This document shows positions 15,210 to 27,481 of a DNA stretch of 64,000 bases, piece after piece. Position numbers and translations under genes: made by a program. How positions within the stretch are numbered: the first letter of the stretch is position 1; the number at the start of each line of letters is the position of its first letter. Source of the stretch: Nitrospirillum amazonense. Its GTDB lineage: Bacteria; Pseudomonadota; Alphaproteobacteria; Azospirillales; Azospirillaceae. Below the pieces are notes generated by a model. That model saw only the letters and a list, made by a program, of their open reading frames with translations. It was not told the origin of the DNA and did not search any database. Location of the stretch: positions 635,559 to 699,558 of the forward strand of contig NZ_VITV01000004.1 in assembly GCF_007828035.1 (NCBI RefSeq), read 5' to 3'.

Positions 15210-16922
15210 ATGTCAATCAGTGCTCAGAACAGATCGCTTCCAGATTGGTTTACCCGCATTCGAACTCGGCAAACTGTTTTGCCACGCTTTCAGCGGTTCG
15301 AGGCTTGGTCCTACGCAAACGTAACCCAACTCTTCAACACTGTGCTCCAAGGGCTTCCGGTGGGGGCCGTCCTCGTGCTGGAGGTGGGTAACCAGGAGCC
15401 CTTCCTGTCCCGTACCATTGTTGGCGCACCGGAAACTGGCGAACGGGTCACGGAACATCTTCTCGACGGTCAGCAACGCTTAACCGCATTGTGGCGTGGT
15501 CTCCACAACAACTACCCGGACCGCACGTTTTTCCTCTATCTGACCGATGACGAAGAGACCGGTCAGCCCTACTGGGTGGATTCCATAGCTCGTTGGAAGA
15601 ACGCTACCGATGGCGACTACAGGCCCTTTTGGGCCAATAAACCCAGTGAGCAGTGGGCGCGAGGTGCGATTCCACTTGATCTCTGCGCACCGGGAGACAA
15701 CGCAGTTACTAAATTCAATGAGTGGGCCAGAAAGGCCATTGCGGACACCGACGAGCGGGAGAAAGTGAAAGATCGGATCTGGGCGATCCGCCAAATCTTT
15801 GCCACGTTCAATCTTCCGTATCTCTCACTTCCTGTAACAACGCAAAAAGACACTGCTCTGGAAGTGTTTCTCAAGATGAATACATCTGCAGCTCCGCTTT
15901 CCACCTACGATATCGTTGTGGCCCAGGTGGAGGCGGGCATGGGACAGTCACTTCATGATCTTGTGTCAGAGGTCAGAAAATCTTGCCCGGACATCGAGAG
16001 TTACTATCCGGCGGAAGACGTTGTGCTCTATGCCAGTGCACTCTTGCACGATAAACCACCATCCAACGCCACGTACATGGAAAAAGACTTTGGCACTATG
16101 CTGGTGAGTACGTGGGAAAAGCTCCTGAAGGGTATCAGTAGCGCGACAATATTCCTACAAGAGGAGCGGATCTTCGATGCGGCGAGACTCCCAACCGATG
16201 TCGTCGTGCCGGTTCTTGCGGCGCTTTGGGCGGAGGCCCCGGACGGCTTGGACATTGAAGGCCGATACAGAAGCGTACTCAGGAAATATATCTGGCGCGC
16301 CTTCTTCACAAACCGGTATGAGAAGTCCACTAACTCTCGGTCTCTTGCCGACTATACTGAGATCAAAGCTTATCTCGGGAAGTCCAGAGATGCGGCACCG
16401 GCTGTGTTCGACGAAAAACAGCATCCACTTCCAGAAATCCAGGAACTGGTTAACGCCAGTTGGCCGAAAAAAAAGGATCGCCTCGCCCGCGCCATTCTTG
16501 CCTTGGCGCTACGTCAGGGTGGCTATGACCTGGCGGACGGAAGCACAGTGAGCCGAGCTAACCTACCCAAGCGGGAATACCATCACTTGTTTCCGGATGC
16601 GCACCTGCGGGAGCTTGAGGTCCCGGATGATAAAATCTATCGCTCTCTGAACTGTGCGCTGGTGACCTGGCGAACCAACCGAAACATCTCCTGCAAGGAA
16701 CCGGAGCGATATCTGGCCGAGCGCCGCGCCGCAGCAGAACTTGGCGAAGCGGATTTGGTTGCTCGATTGGCCAGTCACCTTATTCCCTATCAGGAGATGA
16801 TTCAGGGCGATTACGATGCTTTCCTGGAGGCTCGCGCCCGCCTGATCCATACCGCCATGCAGGAGATTTGCGGCACCACAAAGGTCGACGCAAATATCGC
16901 GCCTTCCCTGCAACCAGCCTAA
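15210..16922 (+). CDS. DUF262 (GmrSD-type) protein with C-terminal HNH-like domain
   Basis: About 570 residues. The N-terminal DUF262 domain has LPRFQRFEAW and the nucleotide-binding DGQQRLTALWRG; the C-terminal part has EYHHLFP (H458, H459) and later NCALVTWRTNRNISCKEP, the H...N...N pattern of the DUF1524/HNH-like nuclease of GmrSD type IV restriction enzymes, which cut modified phage DNA. The ATG at 15210 fits the family start; an in-frame TTG at 15168 is the alternative, and neither has a good ribosome site. GC is lower than in both flanking genes (52% in one 60-base sample), so it probably entered the operon later. It sits between helicase and methylase. Confidence 0.88.
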   Translation: MSISAQNRSLPDWFTRIRTRQTVLPRFQRFEAWSYANVTQLFNTVLQGLPVGAVLVLEVGNQEPFLSRTIVGAPETGERVTEHLLDGQQRLTALWRGLHNNYPDRTFFLYLTDDEETGQPYWVDSIARWKNATDGDYRPFWANKPSEQWARGAIPLDLCAPGDNAVTKFNEWARKAIADTDEREKVKDRIWAIRQIFATFNLPYLSLPVTTQKDTALEVFLKMNTSAAPLSTYDIVVAQVEAGMGQSLHDLVSEVRKSCPDIESYYPAEDVVLYASALLHDKPPSNATYMEKDFGTMLVSTWEKLLKGISSATIFLQEERIFDAARLPTDVVVPVLAALWAEAPDGLDIEGRYRSVLRKYIWRAFFTNRYEKSTNSRSLADYTEIKAYLGKSRDAAPAVFDEKQHPLPEIQELVNASWPKKKDRLARAILALALRQGGYDLADGSTVSRANLPKREYHHLFPDAHLRELEVPDDKIYRSLNCALVTWRTNRNISCKEPERYLAERRAAAELGEADLVARLASHLIPYQEMIQGDYDAFLEARARLIHTAMQEICGTTKVDANIAPSLQPA

Positions 16923-16964
16923 CCAGCGTTTTTTTGAATGCCTGTCGCCTGTCCGAGAACTGTA

Positions 16965-19979
<3,015 letters not shown>

Positions 19980-19990
19980 GGAGGACGGTG

Positions 19991-20296
19991 ATGGCGCAAT
20001 CCCTGTTTCCCGACCCTCTGGCGTTGGAGTCCGTCTGCCGCCGCCATCACATCCGGCGGCTGGCTTTGTTCGGCTCAACGCTGAAGGGCACCAGCCGCCC
20101 CGATAGTGACGTGGATCTGCTGGTGGAGTTCGAGCCGGGGGCCAAGCCCGGCCTGATCCGCCTGGGGGGCATCGCCAATGAATTATCGGATCTGCTGGGC
20201 GGGCGAGAGGTTGACCTCCGCTCGCCCCAGGATCTGAGCCGTTATTTCCGTGACGAGGTCATCCAGATCGCCGAGGTGCAGTATGAAGCCCGATGA
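19991..20296 (+). CDS. mntA: MntA-like nucleotidyltransferase antitoxin
   Basis: A 101-residue minimal nucleotidyltransferase: [24 protein letters not shown] holds the GS motif (residues 28-29) and the two metal-binding Asp residues (D40, D42). In characterised MntA-HepT pairs this enzyme AMPylates and so disarms the HEPN toxin. It has a good ribosome site (AAGGAGG), starts 11 bp after the methylase, and its end overlaps the HEPN gene by 14 bp. Confidence 0.92.
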   Translation: MAQSLFPDPLALESVCRRHHIRRLALFGSTLKGTSRPDSDVDLLVEFEPGAKPGLIRLGGIANELSDLLGGREVDLRSPQDLSRYFRDEVIQIAEVQYEAR

Positions 20297-20621
20297 TTTG
20301 GTACGCATCCGCCACATGATCGAGTCAGGGGAAAGCGCCCTGCGCTTCGTCGCCGGATGCCAGCGAGGCGACCTGGATAGCAACGAGATGCTGCGCTTCG
20401 CCCTGGTACGCGCCATCGAAATCATCGGCGAGGCGGCGTCCAAGGTAAGCCTGGACTTCAGGGCCGAAACACCTGCTATCCCGTGGCGGAGCATTATCAC
20501 CATGCGGAATCGGCTGGTTCACGCCTATTTTGACATCGATCTTGATTTCACATGGAAAACGGTGACCGAGGACATCCCCGACCTGCTTCCGCTCCTGCGT
20601 CCCCACTTGCCGACGGACTGA
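20283..20621 (+). CDS. hepT: HepT-like HEPN RNase toxin
   Basis: A 112-residue all-helical HEPN protein of the DUF86 type. It carries the complete active motif R-x4-H-x-Y in [13 protein letters not shown] (R75, H80, Y82); in HepT toxins the Tyr is the site AMPylated by the partner. Expected activity is RNA (tRNA) cleavage when released. It overlaps mntA and ends 7 bp before the ATPase gene, so the pair is fully embedded in the defence operon rather than standing alone. Confidence 0.92.
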   Translation: MKPDDLVRIRHMIESGESALRFVAGCQRGDLDSNEMLRFALVRAIEIIGEAASKVSLDFRAETPAIPWRSIITMRNRLVHAYFDIDLDFTWKTVTEDIPDLLPLLRPHLPTD

Positions 20622-20628
20622 GCCTAAG

Positions 20629-23600
20629 ATGGCGATCACCAACCAGGAGCGCGTTGCCAAGGCGCTCGACCTCCTCAAGGCCGGGCTGGGGCCGTTCATC
20701 GAGCGTGAGATCGATGCGGCGCTGAGGCGGAATATCCAGATTCCGGCGGTGCGGGCCTTCGCCGAAGACCCCATGGCCCGCAACCGGCCGATCCCGGAAT
20801 GGGATGCGTCGCTGTTGCTGAAGCTGATGTGGGAGGCCTGGAATGAGGTGTTCCGCAATACCCTGGGCCCGGCCGAGCGGGGCCTGGTGGGCGAAATTCG
20901 CGGCCACCGCAACAACTGGGCGCACCAGAAGCCCTTTTCCGGCGACGATGCCGACCGTGCCTTGGATTCCATCGCGCGCCTGCTGACCGCCGTTTCCGCC
21001 CCCCAGGCGGACGAGGTGGGCAAGATGAAGATGGAACTGCGCCGTCTGATCTTCGAGGAGCAGTCCCGCTCCGAACGGCGCAAAACGGCGGGCACCGCCA
21101 TCGAAAGCCAGGTCACCGGCAGCCTGACCCCGTGGCGTGAGGTGGTGGCCCCGCACCGGGACGTGGCCAGCGGCCGCTATCAGCAGGCAGAGTTCGCCGC
21201 CGACTTGTGGCAGGTGCACCTGGGCGAAGGGTCGGACGAATACCGCAACCCGGCGGAGTTCTTCCGCCGCACCTATCTGACCGAGAGCCTGAAGACCTTG
21301 CTGAAGGGGGCGGCGCTTCGGCTTTCCGGTCGCGGGGGCGACCCGGTGGTGCAGTTGCAGACCAATTTCGGTGGCGGCAAGACCCACTCCATGCTGGCGC
21401 TCTATCATCTGGTGTCCGGCACGCCGCCGGGCGACATGCTGGGGGTGGATGCCATCCTGGCCGAGGCCGAGATCACCAAGCTGCCGGACTCTGTGCGGCG
21501 GGTGGTCCTGGTCGGCAACAAGATTTCGCCCGGTAATCCCAGCGTGAAGCCGGATGGCACGGTGGTGCGGACCCTGTGGGGTGAACTGGCCTGGCAGCTG
21601 GGGGGCGCCAAGGCTTATGCCCGCCTTCAGGCCGATGACGAGCGCGCCACCAACCCCGGCGACACCCTGCGCGAGTTGATGAACGAGTTCGGCCCCAGCC
21701 TAATTCTGATCGACGAATGGGTGGCCTATGCCCGCCAGCTGCACGATGACCCGGACCTGCCGGGCGGCAGCTTCGAGACCCATTTCACCTTTGCCCAGGC
21801 CTTGACCGAGGCGGCCAAGCTGGCCCAGCACTGCCTGCTGGTGATCAGCCTGCCCGCGTCCGACACAGCCACCTCGCCCCATGCCGTCGGCAATGACGAG
21901 GAGGTGGGCGGTGAGCGCGGCCGTGCGGCCCTGGCCCGGCTGCGCAACGTCATTGGGCGCGTGGAGTCGTCGTGGGCGCCGGCCAGCACGGAGGAAGGGT
22001 TCGAGATCGTCCGCCGCCGCCTGTTCGAGCCGCTGATCGAGAAATCACAGTTCGTCGCCCGCGATACCGTGGCCCGCAAGTTCCACGATCTGTATCAGGG
22101 GCAACACCAGGAGTTCCCACCGGAGTGTCGGGACTCCGATTATGAGAATCGTCTTCGGGCCGCCTATCCGATCCATCCCGAGGTGTTCGACCGCCTCTAT
22201 ACCGATTGGTCCGCCCAGCCGAAGTTCCAGCGCACGCGCGGCGTGCTGCGCCTGATGGCAGCGGTGATCCACAGCCTGTGGGAGAGGGGTGACCGTAACC
22301 CCATGATCATGCCGGGCAATTTGCCCATCGATGATCCCCGCGTCCGCGATGAACTGACCCGCTATCTGTCGGACAGCTGGAAGCCGATCATCGAAAAGGA
22401 CGTGGACGGTCCCAGTGCCTTGCCGTTGCGTATCGATGGCGACGTTCCCAACCTCGGCAAGTTCGCCGCCACCCGTCGGGTGGCGCGCACCCTGTACCTG
22501 GGATCCACCCCGACCTCGACAGCGGCCAATCGTGGCATTGAGGATCGCCGGATCAAGCTGGGCTGCGTCATGCCTGGTGAGGCACCGTCGCTGTTCGGTG
22601 ATGCGCTGCGGCGGCTGGCCACGGCGGCGACCTATCTTTACCAGGATGGGACCCGCTACTGGTATTCGACCCAACCCACGGTCACTAAGATGGCCGAGGA
22701 CCGCGCCGAGCAACTGAAGCGCAACACCGACAAGGTGGTGGCCGAGATCGAGCGGCGCATCCGGGCGGACATTCGCAACCAGGGTGATTTCTGCCGGGTC
22801 CACCCGCTCCCGCAATCGGGGGCCGATGTTCCGGATGATATGGACGCCCGGCTGGTGGTGCTGTCCACCGAGTTCCCCTACAGCAAGGAAGCCGGCAACA
22901 AGGCCGACGCGGCCGCCAAGGCTATCCTGGAGTCGCGTGGCACCTCACCCCGTCTGTTCCGCAACAGCCTGGCCTTCCTGGCCGTCGATCAGGCCCGCTT
23001 GCAGGATCTGGACGAAGCGGTGCGCCGCTATGTCGCCTGGGCGTCCATCCTGGAGGAAAAGGTGGACCTGAACCTGGACCCCCATCAGGTGCGCCAGGCC
23101 GAAACCCAGATGAAGTCGGCGGATAGCACGGTGGCCGCGCGGATGCCGGAGGCCTATCAGTGGTTGCTGGTGCCGGTGCAGACCTCTCCCCAAGCCGCCG
23201 TTGAATGGCAGGCGCTGCGCCTGTCCGGCCAGGATGCCCTGGCCGCGCGGGCTTCCAAGAAGTTGCGCAACGAGGAACTCCTGGTCCCGTCGCTGGCAGG
23301 GACCAGGCTTCGCATGGAACTGGACCGGATTCCCTTGTGGCGCGGCGACCATGTCAGCATCCGCCAGCTGGCCGAGGATTTTGCCCGGTACATTTACCTG
23401 CCGCGCCTGAAAGACTCCTCGGTGCTGGCGGCCGCCATTCAGGACGGCCTGGGGCTGCTGCTATGGGACAGGGAATCGTTCGCCTATGCTGACAGCTATG
23501 ACGAAGCGGCGAAGCGCTATCGGGGACTGCGCTGTGGTACTCGGCTCAGCATTTCGACCGACACCATGGACGGCCTTCTGGTCAAGCCTGGGGTTGCCCA

Positions 23601-23976
23601 AAGTCAGCAGCAGGCGGAGGCGGCTGCCGTTGTCCAATCTGGGGTAGCTGAAGCGGGGGCGGGACGGCTCTCAGACAGCGGCGTTGGGAATGGGGTGATT
23701 GGCGCTGGCGATAGCCAGGGCACCCCTGTTCCTCGTCTCAATCGTCGTTTCCATGGCACGGTTACCCTGAACGCCATGCGGGCTGGCCGCGACGCTGGTG
23801 AAATTACTAACGAGATCATCGCCCACCTTGTCGGTGTTGTCGGCAGCGAAGTCACCGTGACGATGGAGATCCAAGCCTTTTTGCCCGAAGGCGCTTCGGA
23901 TCATCTTGTGCGGACCGTCACGGAGAATTGCCGGACGCTGAAGTTTGAGCCGGGGGCCGGGTTTGAGGAGGAGTGA
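20629..23976 (+). CDS. DUF499 AAA-type ATPase with N-terminal Swt1-HEPN domain
   Basis: A 1115-residue protein. Residues 1-150 are a Swt1-type HEPN domain (ERVAKALDLLKAGLGPFIERE ... GHRNNWAHQKPFSGDDADRALDS), normally lacking RNase residues and used for protein contacts. The DUF499 ATPase follows: Walker A NFGGGKTHS (246-254, K251) and Walker B LILIDEW (D362, E363). A linker near 1000-1040 is Gln/Gly/Ser-rich, and a small beta domain ends the protein. Proteins of this type pair with DUF1156 methylases and SNF2 helicases in predicted and confirmed anti-phage loci. It is 7 bp from hepT. Confidence 0.9.
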   Translation: MAITNQERVAKALDLLKAGLGPFIEREIDAALRRNIQIPAVRAFAEDPMARNRPIPEWDASLLLKLMWEAWNEVFRNTLGPAERGLVGEIRGHRNNWAHQKPFSGDDADRALDSIARLLTAVSAPQADEVGKMKMELRRLIFEEQSRSERRKTAGTAIESQVTGSLTPWREVVAPHRDVASGRYQQAEFAADLWQVHLGEGSDEYRNPAEFFRRTYLTESLKTLLKGAALRLSGRGGDPVVQLQTNFGGGKTHSMLALYHLVSGTPPGDMLGVDAILAEAEITKLPDSVRRVVLVGNKISPGNPSVKPDGTVVRTLWGELAWQLGGAKAYARLQADDERATNPGDTLRELMNEFGPSLILIDEWVAYARQLHDDPDLPGGSFETHFTFAQALTEAAKLAQHCLLVISLPASDTATSPHAVGNDEEVGGERGRAALARLRNVIGRVESSWAPASTEEGFEIVRRRLFEPLIEKSQFVARDTVARKFHDLYQGQHQEFPPECRDSDYENRLRAAYPIHPEVFDRLYTDWSAQPKFQRTRGVLRLMAAVIHSLWERGDRNPMIMPGNLPIDDPRVRDELTRYLSDSWKPIIEKDVDGPSALPLRIDGDVPNLGKFAATRRVARTLYLGSTPTSTAANRGIEDRRIKLGCVMPGEAPSLFGDALRRLATAATYLYQDGTRYWYSTQPTVTKMAEDRAEQLKRNTDKVVAEIERRIRADIRNQGDFCRVHPLPQSGADVPDDMDARLVVLSTEFPYSKEAGNKADAAAKAILESRGTSPRLFRNSLAFLAVDQARLQDLDEAVRRYVAWASILEEKVDLNLDPHQVRQAETQMKSADSTVAARMPEAYQWLLVPVQTSPQAAVEWQALRLSGQDALAARASKKLRNEELLVPSLAGTRLRMELDRIPLWRGDHVSIRQLAEDFARYIYLPRLKDSSVLAAAIQDGLGLLLWDRESFAYADSYDEAAKRYRGLRCGTRLSISTDTMDGLLVKPGVAQSQQQAEAAAVVQSGVAEAGAGRLSDSGVGNGVIGAGDSQGTPVPRLNRRFHGTVTLNAMRAGRDAGEITNEIIAHLVGVVGSEVTVTMEIQAFLPEGASDHLVRTVTENCRTLKFEPGAGFEEE

Positions 23977-24060
23977 TGCCCCGACGTGGTGGAGGAATGA
24001 ACCTTTACTCATAGACGCCACCACCGTCCCCATATAATCCTCAAACCCGAGAGGCATCTG

Positions 24061-24804
24061 ATGGACGAGCTACGGTTCAAGATTGACGCCTTCCAGCCGG
24101 ACACCATCCCCATGGCGCGTCTGGCGGAGTACATGGCGGAACTGGCAGCGCTCCTTGGCAACAAGGATAGCGTCCATTTCGTGCGCCTGGACGCCGGCAG
24201 TGTGGAGATGGTTCACCGGGTTGACCCGGTGGACCGCCCCAAGGTGGAGGCTCGCTTAGGAGCGCTCCGCGCGGGAGATGGGGCGACGGATGCTGTCCGG
24301 GCCTTTCGATGCTTGGACGATATGTTGGCCAACGACAACGCCGTGGGAACGCTGGCGGACGCTGGTGCCGTTCTCATCGACTTCCCCGGCCGAACCCGTC
24401 CCAAGCCGGTGGACTATGGCGCCTTCAATGAACAGGGCAGCCTCGATGGCGTGCTGGTGAAGATCGGCGGCTTGGCCGATATCGTGCCGGTTCACCTTCA
24501 GGAGGTTGGGGAGGCAGGGCAGGTTCATATCTGCCAGGCCCGCCGGGATCTCGTTCGTGAAATGGCGCCCCACATCTTCGGTGGGCCGCTGCGGGTGCAA
24601 GGCACCGGCCGTTGGCGTCGGGAGCCCAACGGCGCGTGGAAGATGGCCCACTTCACCATCGCCGCGTTTGAGGTGCTGGACGACGCGCCCTTGGTCGATG
24701 TGGTCAAACGCCTGCGCGATGTGCCGGGCAGTGGCTGGCGGGCGGTTGAACATCCGCTAACCACCCTGGCCGACCTGCGCGGCAAGGACGAAAGGCTGCA
24801 CTGA
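24061..24804 (+). CDS. unrecognised 247-residue protein, partner of the PIN nuclease
   Basis: No family recognised. The N-terminus (LRFKIDAFQPDTIPMARLAEYMAELAALLGN) looks alpha/beta, followed by VHFVRLDAGSVEMVHRV, a middle part with many Asp/Ala, and a C-terminal beta-rich half with GTGRWRREPNGAWKM. There is no signal peptide or membrane segment, and no obvious catalytic motif. AGAGG precedes the ATG. Its stop shares one base with the PIN gene start, so the two are coupled; the layout suggests an antitoxin or target-sensing partner. The 84-bp gap before it has a TATAAT at 24033, but without a clear -35. Confidence 0.75.
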   Translation: MDELRFKIDAFQPDTIPMARLAEYMAELAALLGNKDSVHFVRLDAGSVEMVHRVDPVDRPKVEARLGALRAGDGATDAVRAFRCLDDMLANDNAVGTLADAGAVLIDFPGRTRPKPVDYGAFNEQGSLDGVLVKIGGLADIVPVHLQEVGEAGQVHICQARRDLVREMAPHIFGGPLRVQGTGRWRREPNGAWKMAHFTIAAFEVLDDAPLVDVVKRLRDVPGSGWRAVEHPLTTLADLRGKDERLH

Positions 24805-25325
24805 TGGTGGTCTTCGACGCCAACTTCCTGCTGCTTTTGCTCGACCCGGATGTTGACGTTCCCACCGATCCCGCGACCCAGATGCCCTTGGCCCGAGCCA
24901 GGGACCGTGTAGAATACCTCATCGCCACCTTGACCCAGCAGCAGGAGATCATCGGCATCCCGACGCCCGTGATTGCCGAGGTGCTGGTTCACGCCGGCAC
25001 TGCCGGCGGCGGCTACCTTTCCATTGTGACCGACAGCAGCCGGTTTCGCATCCTGCCGTTCGATCTGCGGGCGGCGGTGGAGACGGCAGCCATGACCGCG
25101 ACAGCCCTTGGGGCCGGGAACAAGAAGGGCGGCAGCACCGCCCCGTGGCAGAAGGTCAAGATCGACCGGCAGATTGCGGCCGTGGGCATCGTGGGCCGCG
25201 CCCACACCCTCTACGCGGATGATCAGGACCTGGTCCGCTTGGCCAAGACGGCGGGCCTGCGGACGGTGAGCAGTTGGGAGTTGCCCTTGCCGCCAGAGGA
25301 GCCGCAGGGTGAACTGGCCGTTTGA
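24804..25325 (+). CDS. PIN-domain ribonuclease-like protein
   Basis: A 173-residue PIN-fold protein. Acidic metal-binding residues fall where the fold needs them: D5 (VVFDANF), E59 (IAEVLVHAG), D121 (KIDRQIAAVG), and D139/D140/D142 (YADDQDL). PIN domains cleave RNA and are the toxin in VapBC pairs, but this one is longer and its partner is not a VapB-like protein. It is the last gene of the defence operon, 92 bp from the right attachment repeat. No terminator is seen after it. Confidence 0.85.
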   Translation: MVVFDANFLLLLLDPDVDVPTDPATQMPLARARDRVEYLIATLTQQQEIIGIPTPVIAEVLVHAGTAGGGYLSIVTDSSRFRILPFDLRAAVETAAMTATALGAGNKKGGSTAPWQKVKIDRQIAAVGIVGRAHTLYADDQDLVRLAKTAGLRTVSSWELPLPPEEPQGELAV

Positions 25326-25339
25326 GTCGCAAGCGGCTC

Positions 25340-25360
25340 GCCTTACATAGGCACTTACAC
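25340..25360. promoter_or_regulatory. arm-type integrase sites, right end
   Basis: CACTTACAC (25352-25360) and GCCTTACAT (25340-25348) match the TGCTTACAC/ATGTAAGCA 9-mers found at the left end. They lie 58-78 bp from the attR core. Confidence 0.5.
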
Positions 25361-25417
25361 AAGATGCGCGCCGAATTTTTAATAACGTAAAATCAATTAG
25401 ATAAGTCCATAAACCGC

Positions 25418-25465
25418 AAGCTTCCCAAGCTTACGACGAGGGTTCGATTCCCTTCACCCGCTCCA
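25418..25465 (+). repeat. attR: 48-bp direct repeat of the tRNA-Gly 3' end
   Basis: Identical to 5158-5205 over 48 bases and differing on both sides. It marks the right end of the island; an AT-rich stretch (25376-25415) precedes it. The following 257 bp up to the next gene hold nothing recognised. Confidence 0.92.
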
Positions 25466-25722
25466 GTTTCGGCCGACCGGCTTTGGCCGCTGCCTACCTT
25501 CCGCGTGGCTCTTCCCCCACAGAACCATTTCGCGGCCGTCCGACGCGCGGGCCTTCATGCCCGCCGCCTCACTGCCGCCACGGTTCCTCCCCACATTACA
25601 AGTGTGTAACCCGGTTGGGCCTTGGTCGCTTTCCCGTTGAATCGCTGGGCCAGTGGGACAATATGGAAATCGCGGCCCATGGGGGTCGCCTGGGTTTAAC
25701 CTGGGATCATTCGAGGAACGTC

Positions 25723-26445
25723 ATGGCTATTGGACCCTACAATCGTTTTGCGTCGAGCACCGGCGCTTACGACCGGGCCCTGTTCGATGAGGGCCTGCGC
25801 CAGCACATGCTGCGCGTTTTCAACTACATGACTGTCGGCCTGATCGTCACCGGCCTTGTCGCCTTCTTCGGGGCCCAGTCCCCGGCCCTGGTGGCGGCCA
25901 TCTTCGGCACGCCCCTGAAGTGGGTGGTCATGCTGGCGCCGATCGGCTTCGTGTTCGCGCTGTCGGCCGGCATCAACCGCATGTCGTCGGGCACGCTGCG
26001 CACCGTCTTCTTCGCCTACTGCGCCGTCATGGGCCTGTCGCTCATGAGCCTTTTCCTGGTGTTCACCGGCGCCAGCATCGCCCGCGTGTTCTTCATCTCG
26101 GCCGCCACCTTCGCCGGCGCCTCGCTATATGGCTACACCGCCAAGCGCGACCTGACGCAGTTCGGCTCGTTCCTGATCATGGGCGTCATCGGCCTGGTCA
26201 TCGCCAGCCTGGTCAACATCTTCCTGGCTTCCAGCGCGCTGCAGTTCGCGGTGTCGGTGCTGGGTGTGCTGATCTTCACGGGCCTGACCGCCTATGACAG
26301 CCAGCGCATCAAGGAGATGTATGCCGAATCCTGGGGTGTCGAGGCCAACACCAAGCTGGCCGTCATGGGCGCGCTGAGCCTGTATCTCGACTTCATCAAC
26401 ATCTTCATCTCCCTGATGCAGCTGATGGGCGACCGCCGCAACTAA
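25723..26445 (+). CDS. Bax inhibitor-1/YccA family membrane protein
   Basis: A 240-residue inner-membrane protein with seven predicted hydrophobic segments. The family signature AYDSQRIKEMY lies near the C-terminus, and the N-terminus (LFDEGLRQHMLRVFNYMTVGL) is typical for the YccA/YbhL group. Some BI-1 proteins act as pH-sensitive calcium leak channels; E. coli YccA modulates FtsH. The ATG at 25723 has GAGGAA in front; the frame is open further upstream into the att region but without homology. Confidence 0.93.
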   Translation: MAIGPYNRFASSTGAYDRALFDEGLRQHMLRVFNYMTVGLIVTGLVAFFGAQSPALVAAIFGTPLKWVVMLAPIGFVFALSAGINRMSSGTLRTVFFAYCAVMGLSLMSLFLVFTGASIARVFFISAATFAGASLYGYTAKRDLTQFGSFLIMGVIGLVIASLVNIFLASSALQFAVSVLGVLIFTGLTAYDSQRIKEMYAESWGVEANTKLAVMGALSLYLDFINIFISLMQLMGDRRN

Positions 26446-26475
26446 GCGGAACCCACCGGCAGCGGGAAGGTTGTG

Positions 26476-26511
26476 GGGTCGTCCGGGAAACCGGGCGGCC
26501 CTTTCCTTTTG
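26476..26511 (+). terminator. rho-independent terminator
   Basis: GGGTCGTCCGG and CCGGGCGGCCC pair with a GAAA loop (two G-T pairs), followed by TTTCCTTTT. It lies 30 bases after the BI-1 gene stop. Confidence 0.8.
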
Positions 26512-26575
26512 GCGCCGCCGCCGGTCATGATCGGGCAGGTCCCGTTCACTGCGCCGCCCCCAGAGGTTCGCCGCC

Positions 26576-27439
26576 ATGATCTTCCTCTACACCGATTTCG
26601 GCTGGTCCGGCCCCTATGTCGGCCAGATGCAGGCGGTGCTGGCGGCCCGCGCGCCGTTGGGTACCCCCATCATCGACCTGATGCACGACGCCCCCGCCTT
26701 CGATCCCCTGGCCGCCGGCCGCCTGCTGGCCGCCATCCTGCCGGCCACCCTGGCCGCCCTGCCGCCCACCACGGTGCCGGCCGTTTTCCTGGCCATAGTC
26801 GATCCCGGTGTGGGCACGGCGCGCCGGCCCCTGGCCGTGAGGCTGTCCGGCGGGCAGGGCCGCCCCCAGGGGTGCCCCGTCTGGTTGGTGGGGCCGGACA
26901 ACGGCCTGTTTCAGCCGCTGATCGCCGATACCACCGCCACCGGTGGCCTGGCCGAGGCGTGGGAGGTCACTTGGCGACCCGAGGCCCTGTCCGTCTCCTT
27001 CCATGGCCGCGACCTGTTCGCGCCGGTGGCGGCCCTGGCCGCCGCAGGGCAGGAGCTGGGGGACTGGGCCCGCCCCCTGGCCCTGGCCGACCTTGTCGGT
27101 GCCGCCCCCTTGTACGGAACGGGGGATGGCGGGGCGGCCGACAATGGCCGCATCCTTTACATCGACAGCTATGGCAACGGCTGGACCGGCCTGCGGCCCG
27201 CCGGGGTGCTGGACGGCGGTGTGGCGCCCGACGCCCGACTGTGGGTGGGCGGTCCCGGTGGCGGCCGGGCGGTGGAACCCGCCCGCACCTTTGGCGCCGT
27301 GCCGCCGGGGACGGCCTTCTGGTACGTGAACTCCAGCGGCCTGGTGGAAATCGCGGTGAACCAGGGCCGTGCCGATGCGGCACTGGGCTTCACCCTGGGC
27401 TCCCCCATCGGCGTGCGCGCGCCTTACATCAAGCTATAG
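26576..27439 (+). CDS. SAM hydroxide adenosyltransferase (DUF62 family)
   Basis: A 287-residue enzyme of the SAM-dependent halogenase/hydrolase family; bacterial DUF62 members split S-adenosylmethionine to adenosine and methionine with water. Family marks: N-terminal FLYTDFGWSGPYVGQM with the SAM-contacting Asp, IVDPGVGTARR in the middle, VGPDNGLFQPL, and a C-terminal domain with YIDSYGNGWTGL and FWYVNSSGLVEIAVNQGRA. True fluorinases carry extra loops not seen here, so hydrolysis is more likely. It stands alone, ahead of a minisatellite and a dispersed repeat. Confidence 0.9.
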   Translation: MIFLYTDFGWSGPYVGQMQAVLAARAPLGTPIIDLMHDAPAFDPLAAGRLLAAILPATLAALPPTTVPAVFLAIVDPGVGTARRPLAVRLSGGQGRPQGCPVWLVGPDNGLFQPLIADTTATGGLAEAWEVTWRPEALSVSFHGRDLFAPVAALAAAGQELGDWARPLALADLVGAAPLYGTGDGGAADNGRILYIDSYGNGWTGLRPAGVLDGGVAPDARLWVGGPGGGRAVEPARTFGAVPPGTAFWYVNSSGLVEIAVNQGRADAALGFTLGSPIGVRAPYIKL

Positions 27440-27481
27440 ACGGCAAACGATAGGAGGCGGTATGGGGCTTCGGCTCCCAAC

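Noticed and set aside
23976-24014. 12-codon leader ORF between the ATPase and the 247-aa protein
   Set aside because: Start overlaps the ATPase stop, but so short a frame has no independent support.
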